The notes: generated from the sequence alone by a model not told the origin. A DNA stretch of 55,000 nt from Tubiluchus corallicola (GCA_030141605.1 JAQGDQ010000708.1:1-55000), one strand, 5' to 3'. Positions 11,701 through 22,044 are shown, numbered from the stretch's first letter. Numbers and translations: made by a program.

Positions 11701-14700
11701 GGCCAGAGGTAGGAGCAAAAATGGGAACCATGCTCAACCAGGCATAGTCAAGTGAAAATTAGTCACCAGCACCATTCACACTGGTCGGTCGCATATGAGA
11801 ATACCAGTTTTTGTCATGAGTTAACCACACTGAGCCAGGCATAGTCAAGTGATAATTAGTCACTAGCACTGCTCACACTGGTCAGTCGCACATGAGGTTA
11901 ATAATCTGCAGTTTTTGTCACGAGTTAACTACACTCAGCCAGGCATAGTCAAATGATAATTAGTCACTAGCACTGCGCACACTGGTCAGTCGCACATGAG
12001 GTTAATAATCTCCAGTTTTTGTCAGGAATAAACCACACTGAACAATCCCTGTTTTTGTCATGAGTAAACCACACTGAACCAGGCATAGTCAAGTGATAAT
12101 TAGTCACTAGCACTGCTCACACTGGTCAGTCGCACATGAGGTTAATAATCTCCAGTTTTTGTTAGGAATAAACCACACTGAACAATCCTTGTTTTTGTCA
12201 TGAGTAAATTCCTATGTCTACATTTGACTTACCTAAGTCACATTTGAACTTTCCTGTGTCTACATTTAACGTGTAAAACCTATAATAAAAGTATCATGCA
12301 GAATATCAAATGACATTAGCTTATGGTAGACAGATAATCATTTAAGCACAAAAGAGGACTGGTACTGCTAGCTTCATGACAAAATGATATACCTCAATAA
12401 ACATGTATGCACCACACATCCGGTGGGTGTCGGTTAATACAATCTATTATGTAAGATACAGAATATCTTACAGTAGCACTGTACTTCAATTTTCGTTTTC
12501 GCAAAAACATGCGCAACACACTCATGGAATATTTTTGCCGTTTAATATTATGTTAATTTGTGATGTCAGCGATAGTTAGGCTCACGCCCCATTAACTGAG
12601 TTTTTAAGCTATTATCAGAAACGCTTTTGCAGTATTAAATGTGTTAAAATCTATACTTTTTATCTGATTTGAAAATGGGGTAGTGTGTGAAAAATCATCC
12701 TGTCTTTCTTTAACAATAGGGTACACATAAGATATTTTGGAGGATGGTATTACAGGCAGACATATTTTTCTACACACTGCGTCATTATGAGGATTAGAAG
12801 TTGACAGTTTCTTTTTTAGAAGGATTTTTACCTTTTGTCAAAGACATAATTACAGGTGTCGTTTTCAGTAAAGTAACAGTGTAGTCGTTATTTAAGTGCT
12901 CCGTTTCCAGTTCATTAAGTTGAAACTTTTGAGAATTCAAATCAATTATAATTTTGATGTTTTTTCCAGGGACACATACACTGTGTTTTACATGCAGAAA
13001 AGTTCGTCAGACGGGACGGTTTTGCGCCGGTTGTGCAAGTGTTTCGGCTTATTCTCGTTATCGGATCATCCGGCGAGATCCTTGTACAAAGGTGTTCTGC
13101 GGTAAGTACACTTAAGTCATAAGTCATTTATTTCACATTACGCATTTTCATGTACAATATCTAGTGAAAGGGCCTACAATGAACGTAATACAAATAAGAA
13201 ATACTGCACAGGAAAAGCCTCAAACACTGTTCACCTAGATACGAAGGTAAATGTGTTGCGGGCAATCAAAAAGCAGGGCTTGTTAGATTGTCCCACACAG
13301 TGATAGAGAAAAAATAAGGGAGATAATCTGAAATTTTAAAGTGAATCGTGTGATAAAAAAACATTTCTGCTTAAAATGGAATGATGTAATGAATGAAGCT
13401 CATATATGAGATGATATAAAAGATAGAAAGACTATTATATGTTAATAGTATGTAAAATTAAGATAACTTGATTAAGCTAACACCACTGTTTTGAAACTAC
13501 TGTGAGGATGGATACTGACAGAAATTTTGATTACTCTTAATAAACTCGATTAATTAATCTGATTTGTTTTGTAAGCTGAGTGAATCCATGTTATGTGTTG
13601 TTAATTGGCCTAAAACACATATGTTCTACAGGCAAGTAATTACAATTTCCTGCATTTCAAATCGACTTTTTTATTTTAAATGCTACTCCTTTAAAGTGTC
13701 TTAGTGAGAAGGGTCTTATGAAGTCCTGTGTAAGTCATGGTCCTATACTCAGTTGGGTCACCAGCTTAAGGTAAATGGCTGCAGCTGGACAGGAATCTTG
13801 GGTTGTGGCTGGACGGGAATCTTGGGTTGTGGCTGGGAGGGTCTTATGAAGTCCTGTGTAAGTCATGGTCCTATACTCAGTTGGGTCACCAGCTTAAGGT
13901 AAATGGCTGCAGCTGGACAGGAATCTTGGGTTGTGGCTGGACGGGAATCTTGGGTTGTGGCTGGGAGGGTCTTATGAAGTCCTGTTTAAGTCATGGTCCT
14001 ATACTCAGTTGGGTCACCAGCTTAAGGTAAATGGCTGCAGCTGGACAGGAATCTTGGGTTGTGGCTGGACGGGAATCTTGGGTTGTGGCTGGGAGGGTTT
14101 TATGAAGTCCTGTGTAAGTCATGATCCTATACTCAGTTAGGTCACCGGCTTAAGGTAAATGGCTGCAGCCGGACAGGAATCTTAGATTGTGGCTGGACAG
14201 GAATCTTGGGTTGTGGCTGGGAGGGTCTTATGAAGTCCTGTGTAAGTCATGGTCCTATACTCAGTTGGGTCACCGGCTTAAGGTAAATGGCTGCAGCTGG
14301 AATCCTAGGTTGTGGCTGGACAGGAATCTTAGATTGTGGCTGGACAGGAATCTTAGATTGTGGCTGGATGGGAATCTTGGGTTGTGGCTGGACAGGAATG
14401 TTAGGTTGTGGCTGCACAGGAATGTTAGGTTGTGGCCGGACTGGAATCTTGGGTTGTGGCTAGACAGGAATCTTAGGTTGTGGCTGGACAGTAATCTTAG
14501 GCTGGGACTGGACAGGAATCTTAGGCTGTGACTGGACAGGAATCTTAGGCTGTGACTGGACAGTAATCTTACTCGTTGTCAAAGGTAATTTGTTACTGTG
14601 AAGCACTGAACCAATGTCGGTGTCAATGACCCGCTAGATGTAGAATGCAAGCAGAAGAAGCCTTGCAAATAACTGTAGCTAGGAATTTCGACAGAAAATG

Positions 14701-17212
14701 TTACAATGATTTTACGCTAAATGCAAGTAAAAAGCTCAGTTTTTTTCATTTTGTTAAAACGTACTGCAGTACTTGCCTTCCGATGTTTCACTCCGAACAA
14801 TTTCTTATCGCTCACATCTCATCTATATCTAAATATGACATCTGGCCACTGGCAGTTAAATTCTGCTAGCAAATTGTTCCAATTAGTGAAAACTACTTCT
14901 ATAAAAATCGGGAAGACTGTTTTTTTGTTGATAATTATTTGGTTCGTTGAACGCGTATGTGTAAAATACAGGCCAAGTCTTCTGGTAAGTTAGGCTCATT
15001 TCCGTGTTCGCGAAAAATGTTTGAAGGATTTAGTACTAAATGTGTGATAGGCAGGGTGCATAAGATTATGGATATGTATGAAATAAATAAAATAGCTTAT
15101 TTTATGGATTTTTGAAATTTTATTTTATAGATATCAATAAAATAAGAAATAGACTATATCTGGAATGAGATGCCCAGGGGGAAATCAATTAAAAAGTAAA
15201 AACAGGAGTGCTTGAAACGTGTTTTTAAACACGCAGGACTTAGTTCTAATTTTATCGGTTTCGTTTTAATTTTATCTGTTTCATATCACTTCAAATTTAA
15301 TCAAATTTTACGAGACAGTGCCTTGTAATTCATCACTTCAGTTCAAATAATTCATCTATTTGGTACGAATGTAGAATGCCCTCTAGGCTGAAGTTTCCGA
15401 TCCAATGCCAGTGTTCAGTTTTGATTGCCTTATTTTGTACAAAAAATCACAAAAAAAAATATTTTTTTATTTTATGCATTTCTTACTTTATGGATTTTTC
15501 AAATTTTATTTTATGGATTTTTTGTCTTATTTTATGGATATCCATAATCTTATGCAGCCTGGCTCATAGGTAATTAGTAAAATCATTTTGAAATTGCGAT
15601 CATTTCACACTTGGGGTGCTCTCTGTTTGAACCATTCTTCCACCATTGTTCACTGATTGAAGAAGAGCAGCTCACTGTCTATTTCCACCAAAATAAGTTT
15701 TTACAAAAAATCAGATAGCTAATTTTTTGAGATTTTTGCGTGAACACATTAGGTCAGCAGCAGAAGTTCGAATTACAGTCATACCTCTGTTTTCGACCGT
15801 AATTCGTTCCTAAAAAGTGTTTGAAAACCGATTTGGTTGAGAACCGAATCATTTATTCCCATAAGAAATAATGTAAAAGCCAATAATCCGTTCTCAAATG
15901 AACTGTAAATGTTTATTCAAACAGTAGATATGATATAATTGATAAGAAAAACATAATAGAATTACTTTGAAAGAAAAACATAATTGTTCCTGCATGAAAA
16001 AGCGGAGAGAAGTAAGCGTGGAAAGCACTTAGCGATGTTAAGCGATTCAAATCTTGTGCCTGACTACTCTCGGGTGTGGTCGGTTACGCTCGGCTGTACG
16101 CGGCTCGCTGTGCATGCGTTCCTCACATGTTTGGCGGTTCGTCGAGTACCGAAATTCTGGCCGAGAGCGGAGACAATTTCAGCTTGAATTTTCTGGTCGA
16201 AAACTGATTTGTTCGAGTACAGAGACGTTCGAAAACGGAGGTATGACTGTAGTTCACAAAGGTGCGGAAATCCATGAAATCAAGTCATAATTTTCAAGTG
16301 AATGGCAGCTACTACCAGCCTGAAAATTTCTATATAGAGGTAATATAACGGAAGTTCATTTATGCTGCCTTTGTATAGAAATTTTCAGGCCTGTAGGATC
16401 TGCCATCTACATGAACATTTTATAATCATGATCACAGTTTTTCTTAGTTCTCGCTCTATTTCATTCACTACTCCCCCCACTTTTATGAATATATTATCAT
16501 TATTTCAATTATTAATCACTTCTTCAAGATTTCCACGTACAGTTTGGCCTGTCAAGCTATGCTTTTAGGCTCAAACTGTATGCATCAAAATTACTCTGTA
16601 ATGTAATCTGCACATGTATATGCTGCATAAGAATCTCTTTTGTAATTTCTGGATTATATTGCATTTATATTTATATTTACTTCAGTGGAAAATTATCTGT
16701 ATTTTTATTATAACTGTAACATGCAGTGTGGAAATAAATAAACTTAAATTTAAACTTAAACTTGAAAATTATGACTTGACTTTGTAGATTTCTGCACGCT
16801 TTTTGAACTACATTCTTTTTAAAGTGATAATAGTAAAATAAATCCAACATATTAACTGTTTCATCCTTTGCTTTTAAAACTATTATTTCAATACTTTAGT
16901 TATTTTATCTGTGATGTCAGTCCTGTTAAATATGTTGATGATACAGTTACAATAAATTTCATTGAACCCACACTTACGACGAATTCAAGCAAAATGCAGA
17001 TAAACTCTACGCGGGGCATTTTTCTTCCATGTATCACTGCGCCTTTTCTTGCGACACGCCGGACGGCTAATGTCCGTGATTACCCGTCGATAATGGCCGA
17101 ACGTCGTAAATATTCGCAATCATTTTCCCCGATTGCTGGGGTTATACTTGGGAAAAATGGCAGTCAGAAATGTGGAAAATGTTTTGAGAGAAATCAAGAT
17201 GATTCACTGTGA
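5647..17212 (+). CDS. GT13-family glycosyltransferase, POMGNT1-like (eight exons, 5' end missing)
   Basis: Exons 5647-5740, 6935-6993, 8439-8577, 9221-9353, 10066-10221, 11299-11463, 12970-13101 and 16900-17212. All introns are GT-AG and the frame stays open over about 396 residues. POMGNT1 adds GlcNAc beta-1,2 to O-mannose in the Golgi. Matching blocks in order: DLVKLFGFK, the metal-site region VIIIEEELLLSIDFLF, ISAWNENGY, LVYRAESFPGLGFML, WHGWF, IVIPEVSRIY, TYTVFYMQ, LYKGVLRYFICDVSPVKY, INFIEPT. The last two are POMGNT1-like rather than MGAT1-like. Oddities: the third acidic residue of the metal motif is Glu where POMGNT1 has Asp (8469-8477), and the catalytic Asp of W-D-M-W is His in W-H-G-W (10073-10075). 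The anchor, stem and first GT-A strands are not visible upstream. The C-terminus runs about 75 residues beyond the human protein. Family assignment is firm; activity is doubtful. Confidence 0.88.
6935..6993 (+). CDS. GT13-like gene, exon 2 (59 nt)
   Basis: Acceptor CGTTTTCCAG, donor AGT|GTATGT. Encodes (D)LMSRAISAIWDMDAFVDKS. Weak sequence identity, but the distance from SRAIS to the EEE metal motif equals the matching distance in POMGNT1, and both phases fit the neighbouring exons. Confidence 0.72.
7100..7460. repeat. Pyrimidine-rich low-complexity region with a 93-bp tandem duplication
   Basis: CT-rich. A block containing CTAATCTTACTATTTTTTC and CCATCATGTCTACTAACCC occurs twice about 93 bases apart. 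Lies in intron 2 just ahead of a retroelement-like tail. Confidence 0.6.
7440..7525 (+). mobile_element. Retroelement 3' end with ATTG tandem tail
   Basis: GAAATAAATTGATTGATTGATTG: a poly(A)-signal-like AATAAA running directly into a four-base tandem repeat, typical of LINE or SINE 3' ends. The body is too decayed to name. Confidence 0.5.
7640..8340 (+). pseudogene. LINE reverse-transcriptase remnant split by a hAT MITE
   Basis: At about 7680-7725 the frame reads RGILQGSVLGPF, the non-LTR reverse-transcriptase motif usually written GxPQGSxLGP, followed by stops. The reading is broken at 7766 by the MITE 7766-8249 and resumes after its target duplication. Too short and damaged to place in a clade. 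Confidence 0.6.
7766..8249 (+). mobile_element. hAT-like MITE family B, complete copy with 8-bp TSD
   Basis: Begins CAGGGGTGTGCAAATT and ends AATTTGCACACCCCTG, 16-bp perfect inverted termini. ACATAACT is present on both sides (7758-7765 and 8250-8257): an 8-bp duplication, the hAT hallmark. 484 bases, no transposase. A truncated relative is at 4618-5070. Confidence 0.92.
8439..8577 (+). CDS. GT13-like gene, exon 3 (metal-binding motif)
   Basis: Acceptor TTTTCTTTAG, donor AATG|GTATGC. Encodes GKHPDKVIIIEEELLLSIDF then LFYMGQLLPLLDEDETVLAI and SAWNEN. EEE at 8469-8477 sits where GT13 enzymes hold the Mn2+-binding EDD/EED; SAWNEN is the conserved SAWND motif. Confidence 0.88.
8600..9237 (+). 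repeat. 166-bp tandem repeat carrying copies of the exon-4 splice acceptor
   Basis: Four copies of an intron/exon-boundary unit spaced exactly 166 bases: the acceptor-plus-exon start GTTATGYCAAGGTCA occurs at 8723, 8889, 9055 and 9221; only the last opens into coding sequence. A fifth, diverged copy precedes them right after the exon-3 donor. Each of the four boundary units holds TGACCTTGACCTTTG (nuclear-receptor half-sites); the last three also have CACGTG just upstream. Confidence 0.9.
9221..9353 (+). CDS. GT13-like gene, exon 4
   Basis: Acceptor CTTTGTTGCAG (the last of four tandem copies), donor ACAG|GTACCT. Encodes YAKVSSDSSLVYRAESFPGL then GFMLNKSFFVREMKDRMGQC and CHN; the YR-x-E-x-x-PGLG block is a GT13 hallmark. 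Joins exon 3 in phase through a Gly codon. Confidence 0.88.
9430..9950 (+). mobile_element. hAT-like MITE family C, complete copy
   Basis: Starts CAGGGATGAGAATTTTC, ends ATTCTCATCCCTG. Flanks GGTACAAG (9422-9429) and GGTACGAG (9951-9958) match at 7 of 8, an 8-bp target duplication with one substitution. 521 bases, non-coding. Relatives at 2475-2783 and inside 22517-22933. Confidence 0.88.
10066..10221 (+). CDS. GT13-like gene, exon 5 (catalytic-residue region)
   Basis: Acceptor ACTATTGCAG, donor CTT|GTAAAT. Encodes TWHGWFGGRLHKLGSIVIPE then VSRIYRRPHAGASMSDSELF and DELFVRDRETN. IVIPEVSR matches the IIPDVSR of POMGNT1. Where the family has W-D-x-W with the catalytic base, this exon reads W-H-G-W. 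Confidence 0.88.
10438..10493 (+). mobile_element. TTAA-element family D, terminal fragment
   Basis: TTAA followed by CCCTTTCATACCCGTTGTAT and the palindromic TCCCATGGGA, matching the left end of the full copy at 39462-39927 for about 55 bases, then diverging. No second end found. Confidence 0.65.
11299..11463 (+). CDS. GT13-like gene, exon 6
   Basis: Acceptor TTGATTCAG, donor CGG|GTAAGT. Encodes LQSPWLKDPGQLEAVQYDSL then LHKLVASSYVLMSSYLESCL and a Gln/Ser-rich end; corresponds to the 'EVEVHRLLSEAEVL' part of POMGNT1. Phases fit on both sides. Confidence 0.82.
11727..12210 (+). repeat. Minisatellite, about 120-bp units
   Basis: Units share AGGCATAGTCAAGTGATAAT, TAGTCACTAGCACTG and CACACTGGTCAGTCGCA. 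About four copies with some internal length change. Lies in intron 6. Confidence 0.85.
12540..12713 (+). mobile_element. TTAA-element family E, decayed right half
   Basis: Resembles the right part of the element at 46649-47208, including a degraded terminus (ATCATCCTGTCTTTCT) followed by TTAA at 12710-12713. No left terminus found. Confidence 0.5.
12970..13101 (+). CDS. GT13-like gene, exon 7
   Basis: Acceptor GTTTTTTCCAG, donor TGCG|GTAAGT. Encodes DTYTVFYMQKSSSDGTVLRR then LCKCFGLFSLSDHPARSLYK and GVL, aligning with 'GHTYVAFIRM...[23 protein letters not shown]' of POMGNT1. Confidence 0.87.
13119..13494 (-). mobile_element. Retroelement family F, minus-strand copy beside a splice donor
   Basis: Reverse complement of 38958-39335 for about 375 bases. 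The 3' end (minus strand) is GTGAAATAAATGACTTATGA, an AATAAA plus a short ACTTA-type tail. The copy begins only about 17 bases downstream of the exon-7 donor. Confidence 0.75.
13690..14575 (+). repeat. Compound minisatellite: 128-bp units over 24-bp subunits
   Basis: GTCTTATGAAGTCCTG recurs at 13713, 13841 and 13969 (period 128) and twice more. Each unit contains copies of a 24-base subunit, GTGGCTGGACAGGAATCTTG; from about 14290 the array continues with subunits alone. Open frames through it are repeat artefacts. In intron 7. Confidence 0.9.
15051..15562. mobile_element. TIR element, probable hAT-like MITE
   Basis: Ends are inverted: CAGGGTGCATAAGATTATGG on the left, CCATAATCTTATGCAGCCTG on the right. 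Flanks GTGATAGG and CTCATAGG match at 6 of 8, compatible with an old 8-bp duplication. The interior is AT-rich and repeats TATTTTATGGATTTTT. Confidence 0.72.
15776..16249. mobile_element. pogo/Tigger-like MITE with TA target
   Basis: Left end CAGTCATACCTCTGTTTTCG, right end ACGGAGGTATGACTG, flanked by TA on both sides (15774-15775, 16250-16251). The CAGTCATACCTC terminus is typical of pogo/Tigger-type elements. 474 bases, no transposase. Confidence 0.82.
16251..16816. mobile_element. Candidate TIR element abutting the pogo-like MITE
   Basis: GAAATCAAGTCATAATTTTC near 16276-16298 is matched in inverse near 16767-16790 (GAAAATTATGACTTGACTTT), with further pairing outward. The interior has a 16-bp hairpin pair (CCTGAAAATTTCTATA at about 16319, inverse at about 16376) and a retroelement-like AATAAATAAACTTAAA tail near 16733. 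Confidence 0.5.
16900..17212 (+). CDS. GT13-like gene, terminal exon
   Basis: Acceptor TTCAATACTTTAG; completes the Arg codon left open by exon 7, then YFICDVSPVKYVDDTVTINF, IEPTL and about 75 further residues to TGA (17210-17212). The opening matches the 'FLVVGVPASPYSVKKPP...IFLEP' end of POMGNT1; the rest (two NSS/NST sequons, basic, low hydrophobicity) has no counterpart there. No AATAAA lies between the stop and the array at 17387; an ATTAAA begins at 17215. Confidence 0.83.
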
Positions 17213-17386
17213 TTATTAAATGGCTTCCCCTGCTGCATTTAGTGTTTATTTATAGCACGAGCGTCACTGTACCAGTTGAATTGATAAGTTGTTGAACTTT
17301 TTTTTCGTTTGTTTATTCATTCATAGATGGAGCTAGTTGCAGTTTTTCTACAAGTTTTAAATTTACCCACTTTTATATCCTTGCAG

Positions 17387-18400
17387 GTGTAAGTATGAGT
17401 ATAAGTACAAGTACACATACACGTACACTTACCAGTACAAATACAAGTACACGTATACGTACGATGTATAAGTGTAAGTATAAGTACAAGTACACATACA
17501 CGTACACTTATCACTACAAATACACGTATACGTACGACGTATAAGTGTAAGTATAAGTGTAAGTGTACGTGTACATGTAGGTGTAAGTGTAAGTGTATGT
17601 GTACGTGTAAGTGTACATGTATGTGTACGTGTAAGTGTATGTGTACGTGTAAGTGTAAGTGTAAGTGTGCATGTAAGTGTAAGTGTACGTGTAAGTGTAT
17701 GTGTACGTGTACGTGTACGTGTAAGTGTGCATGTACGTGTACGTGTAACTGTACGTGTAACTGTACGTGTAAGTGTAAGTGTACGTGTAAGTGTAAGTGT
17801 AAGTGTAAGTGTACGTGTACATGTAGGTGTAAGTGTAAGTGTATGTGTACGTGTAAGTGTACATGTATGTGTACGTGTAAGTGTATGTGTACGTGTAAGT
17901 GTAAGTGTAAGTGTGCATGTAAGTGTAAGTGTAAGTGTACGTGTAAGTGTGCATGTACGTGTACGTGTAACTGTACGTGTACGTGTAAGTGTAAGTGTAA
18001 GTGTAAGTGTACGTGTAAGTGTAAGTGTAAGTGTAAGTGTAAGTGTAAGTGTAAGTGTAAGTGTAAGTGTAAGTGTAAGTGTAAGTGTAAGTGTAAGTGT
18101 AAGTGTAAGTGTAAGTGTAAGTGTAAGTGTAAGTGTAAGTGTAAGTGTAAGTGTACGTGTACGTGTACGTGTACGTGTACGTGTACGTGTACGTGTACGT
18201 GTACGTGTACGTGTACGTGTACGTGTACGTGTACGTGTACGTGTAAGTGTAAGTGTAAGTGTACGTGTACATGTAGGTGTAAGTGTACATGTAAGTGTAA
18301 GTGTGCATGTAAGTGTAAGTGTAAGTGTAAGTGTAAGTGTAAGTGTAAGTGTAAGTGTAAGTGTAAGTGTAAGTGCAAGTGTAAGTGTAAGTATAAGTAT
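17387..18400 (+). repeat. 1-kb hexanucleotide array (GTAAGT / GTACGT units)
   Basis: About 1,010 bases of six-base units, mainly GTAAGT, with blocks of GTACGT (about 18154-18243) and scattered variants. A variant pattern near 17566-17700 recurs near 17810-17950. No stop codons arise in several frames, so long Cys-, Val-, His- or Tyr-repeat frames appear; these are artefacts. The right edge abuts a retroelement 3' end. Confidence 0.95.
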
Positions 18401-18605
18401 CTAGGAAGAAAAACACAGTGTATAAAATGATAATATGATGCAAAGTAGCAAAATTATTATGATGATTAATTTAGCTGAGATTTGATATTAAACTGATTAG
18501 TGAAAGGGTGGCAAAGAACTAAAAGTTATCAAAGTCAACCAACCTGTAAGTAATGTTGCTATTAGTAATTAATTACGTGCGCAATTATCAAGACGAAATT
18601 TTCAG
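18401..18605 (-). mobile_element. Retroelement family G 3' end, minus strand
   Basis: Reverse complement of 31660-31908; shared blocks include TTAGTAATTAATTACG-side sequence, AGGGTGGCAAAGAACTAAAA and GAAGAAAAACACAG. On the minus strand it runs into the hexanucleotide array as its tail, just as the plus copy runs into an ACTT tail. Confidence 0.72.
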
Positions 18606-19377
18606 AATTAGGTGCGATAAAAGTTTACATATGGAGCATTACCAAGCTGCTTAAGTAAATAAAGGAGTGGTTAGTGTACTAAGATTGAATTTATAAAATT
18701 TAGGTTTAAATTATAACATACATAACAAGCACATACATACATAATAAGTTGCAATGTCTTCCACTTAGTTTTTTATTTGTAGTATATTTCGATACAAGCT
18801 GAAGTTTAAAGGAAAACGGTACGTTTTCCAGACTATGCTTCATTTTAACATCTTCTGCAAAATGTACATTTTTATATTACTTATAATGCTTACAAATTAG
18901 TTCTGTTAACTAAACGGTAACTAACGGTGACAGGGAGTGCAGTTAGCAATGAGGGAAAGCTTCAAATGCAGTTTTAAATTTCAAGTTCGTTGCTGCGATT
19001 CTTCTGTCTTCGAAACAGTGTCAACAAGATGTTTATGTGACACTGAGAACAATTTTGAGATTATGCTGTGAACAAAATTCAATGCATGTTGACAGTACAA
19101 CAGTACAGTAACATTATTAGAGCAAATTATATATGTCCCCAGGTCCGCTTTTTTTTGAAATTCAGTTAGTTTAATAATGTCGACGTATTTTCCATGATGC
19201 AAACAAAGTGTTAGAAATTATTAGTTGTCACTCAGTCATAGTTCATTGTTCACAGTCGCTGTCATGACGCTAAAGGTGTCGCTGGGGTGTTTTGGGGAGA
19301 GCCAACAACCGACATTGGCAGGTTTCTAAGACTGTTTTTGTAGTTGTGATGTTCGTGTTAAACAGATGAAATCACTG
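18606..19377. other. Unassigned AT-rich stretch
   Basis: No coding exon, RNA gene or repeat copy recognised. Confidence 0.3.
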
Positions 19378-20866
19378 GATGAAAACATGGTTTAACTTTG
19401 CAATCTGTATTTTACTCAAAATCATAGTCTCATAGTCAATCCACATTGGTTTAACTTTGCGATCTGTACTTTACTCAAAATCATAGTCTCATAGCCAATC
19501 CACATTGGTTTAACTTTGCGATCTGTATTTTACTCAAAATCATAGTCTCATAGTCAATCCACATTGGTTTAACTTTGCAATCTGTATTTTGCTCAAAATC
19601 ATAGTCTCATAGTCAATCCACATTGGTTTAACTTTGCAATCTGTATTTTACTCAAAATCATAGTCTCATAGTCAACCCACATTGGTTTAACTTTGAGATC
19701 TGTATTTTACTCAAAATCATAGTCTGATAGTCAATCCACATTGGTTTAACTTTGCGATTTGTATTTTACTCAAAATCATAGTCTCATAGTCAATCCACAT
19801 CGGTTTAACTTTGCGATCTGTATTTTACTCAAAACCATAGTCTCATAATCAATCCACATCGGTTTAACTTTGCGATCTGTACTTTACTCAAAATCATAGT
19901 CTCATAGTCAATCCACATTGGTTTAACTTTGCGATCTGTATTTTACTCAAAATCATAGTCTCATAGTCAATCCACATTGGTTTAACTTTGCAATCTGTAT
20001 TTTACTCAAAATCATAATCTCATAGTCAATTCACACTGGTTTAACTTTGCAATCTGTATTTTACTCAAAATCATAGTCTCATAGTCAATCCACATTGGTT
20101 TAACTTTGCGATCTGTACTTTACTCAAAATCATAGTCTCATAGTCAATCCACATTGGTTTAACTTTGCGATCTGTATTTTACTCAAAATCATAGTCGCAT
20201 AGTCAATCCACATTGGTTTAACTTTGCTAATCTGTATTTTGCTCAAAATCATAGTCTCATAGTCAATCCACATTGGTTTAACTTTGCAATCTGTATTTTA
20301 CTCAAAATCATAGTCTCATAGTCAACCCACATTGGTTTAACTTTGAGATCTGTATTTTACTCAAAATCATAGTCTCATAGTCAATCCACATTGGTTTAAC
20401 TTTGCGATTTGTATTTTACTCAAAATCATAGTCTCATAGTCAATCCACATTGGTTTAACTTTGCGATTTGTATTTTACTCAAAATCATAGTCTCATAGTC
20501 AATCCACATTGGTTTAACTTTGCGATTTGTATTTTACTCAAAACCATAGTCTCATAATCAATCCACATTGGTTTAACTTTGCGATCTGTATTTTACTCAA
20601 AATCATAGTCTCATAGTCAATCCACATTGGTTTAACTTTGCGATCTGTACTTTACTCAAAATCATAGTCTCATAGTCAATCCACATTGGTTTAACTTTGC
20701 GATCTGTATTTTACTCAAAATCATAGTCTCATAGTCAATCCACATTGGTTTAACTTTGCGATCTGTATTTTACTCAAAATCATAGTCTCATAGTCAATCC
20801 ACATTGGTTTAACTTTGCAATCTGTATTTTACTCAAAATCATAATCTCATAGTCAATTCACATGTA
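19378..20866 (+). repeat. 59-bp satellite, about 25 units, with higher-order structure
   Basis: Unit reads TTGGTTTAACTTTGCGATCT then GTATTTTACTCAAAATCATA and GTCTCATAGTCAATCCACA. Period 59, few indels. Rare variants recur together: CAACCCACATTGG followed by CTTTGAGATCTG appears at 19691 and again at 20341, 650 bases (11 units plus one base) apart. Confidence 0.95.
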
Positions 20867-21361
20867 CACGAAAATGGTAAACATAATCAACAGTAGTAAA
20901 CAAAAGTTAGAGTAAATCCATCAGCCAATATATCATGGCATCTGAGTCAAAACGTTATAATAACCAAACCACTGTTTAAGCCCATTGCTTGTCCTCTGTC
21001 TTGCTGCCAAGAGTGAAAAATTACTACATTCACAGAGAAGCCAAGTGACCCAGTTCCATACAAACATATAGCAGTAGCAAGTACATACATATATTGGAAA
21101 TTTTCAAGTGTACAAACAGATGTCAGCACTGACTTAGTGGTAATGAAAAACTAAAGTTTAAAACTACAAATCAAAATTAATAATAAACTGTAAATTAAAT
21201 GCTCGCATTTGCGACAGTTGCCGCACTTGTTGCATTTAAATCAGCAGTCATCGCACAGATTTTCAGTTTTGCCATTTGTTCAGTTTCCCTACTGCTCTAG
21301 TATGTCCAACCATTAGTGAGGTTTCATTAAGACTGATGATAGCAGTGTTGTGGCAGCCCGC
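20867..21361. other. Unassigned stretch between satellite and inverted repeat
   Basis: Nothing coding recognised; a minus-strand frame at 20947-21129 has no recognisable similarity. Confidence 0.3.
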
Positions 21362-21508
21362 ATTATTTTAAGCCCACGAAACTAATGTGCGGTCGTTATT
21401 CAGACGGTGTGATCGAGGCTTTAGAACACATTCGTAATTTTACAAATGTTGAGACGTTGCAAAGATATCAACAGATTCTTTAGCCTCATTTGGTACAATT
21501 AGATAAAT
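21362..21508 (+). repeat. 147-bp perfect inverted repeat, left arm
   Basis: Exact reverse complement of 21904-22050 with no mismatch over 147 bases. Begins ATTATTTTAAGCCCACGAAA, ends GGTACAATTAGATAAAT. No coding potential recognised. Confidence 0.95.
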
Positions 21509-21808
21509 TGTAACGCGATGGAATGCCATCATCTTGCGGTTTCGAATAAGCTGTGATATCGAGTAAACTCATCCAGTTTGGTTTGCGTGTCAGTGTGCCT
21601 GTTTGTCTGTCTGTCTGTCTGTTGCCAGTTTTCCTCTGTCATAAAGAATCTAGAAAGCTGATTCCTCTCACAAAGACAGGGTATGGGTCAAGCCATTAAC
21701 CCATCTATTTTTGAGTCAGTCGGTGCATATTTGAGTTTAACAATTTTTTAAAGTTCTCTGCTGCTTATTGCTGAGTACAAGTGATCGATCCGCTAATTTG
21801 TGTGATGC

Positions 21809-21811
<3 letters not shown>

Positions 21812-21856
<45 letters not shown>

Positions 21857-22044
21857 TATTATTATTATTATTATTATTATTTATTATTATTATTATTATT
21901 ATTATTTATCTAATTGTACCAAATGAGGCTAAAGAATCTGTTGATATCTTTGCAACGTCTCAACATTTGTAAAATTACGAATGTGTTCTAAAGCCTCGAT
22001 CACACCGTCTGAATAACGACCGCACATTAGTTTCGTGGGCTTAA

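Noticed and set aside
13803-14531. WLDGNLGLW repeat protein
   Set aside because: Translation of the intron-7 minisatellite.
17317-18443. Long frames encoding His-Leu, Thr-Tyr, Cys-Lys or Val-Ser repeats
   Set aside because: Direct translation of a hexanucleotide array in several frames of both strands; no flanking domain.
19378-20866. CRISPR array
   Set aside because: The 59-bp units are contiguous without unique spacers, in an animal genome.
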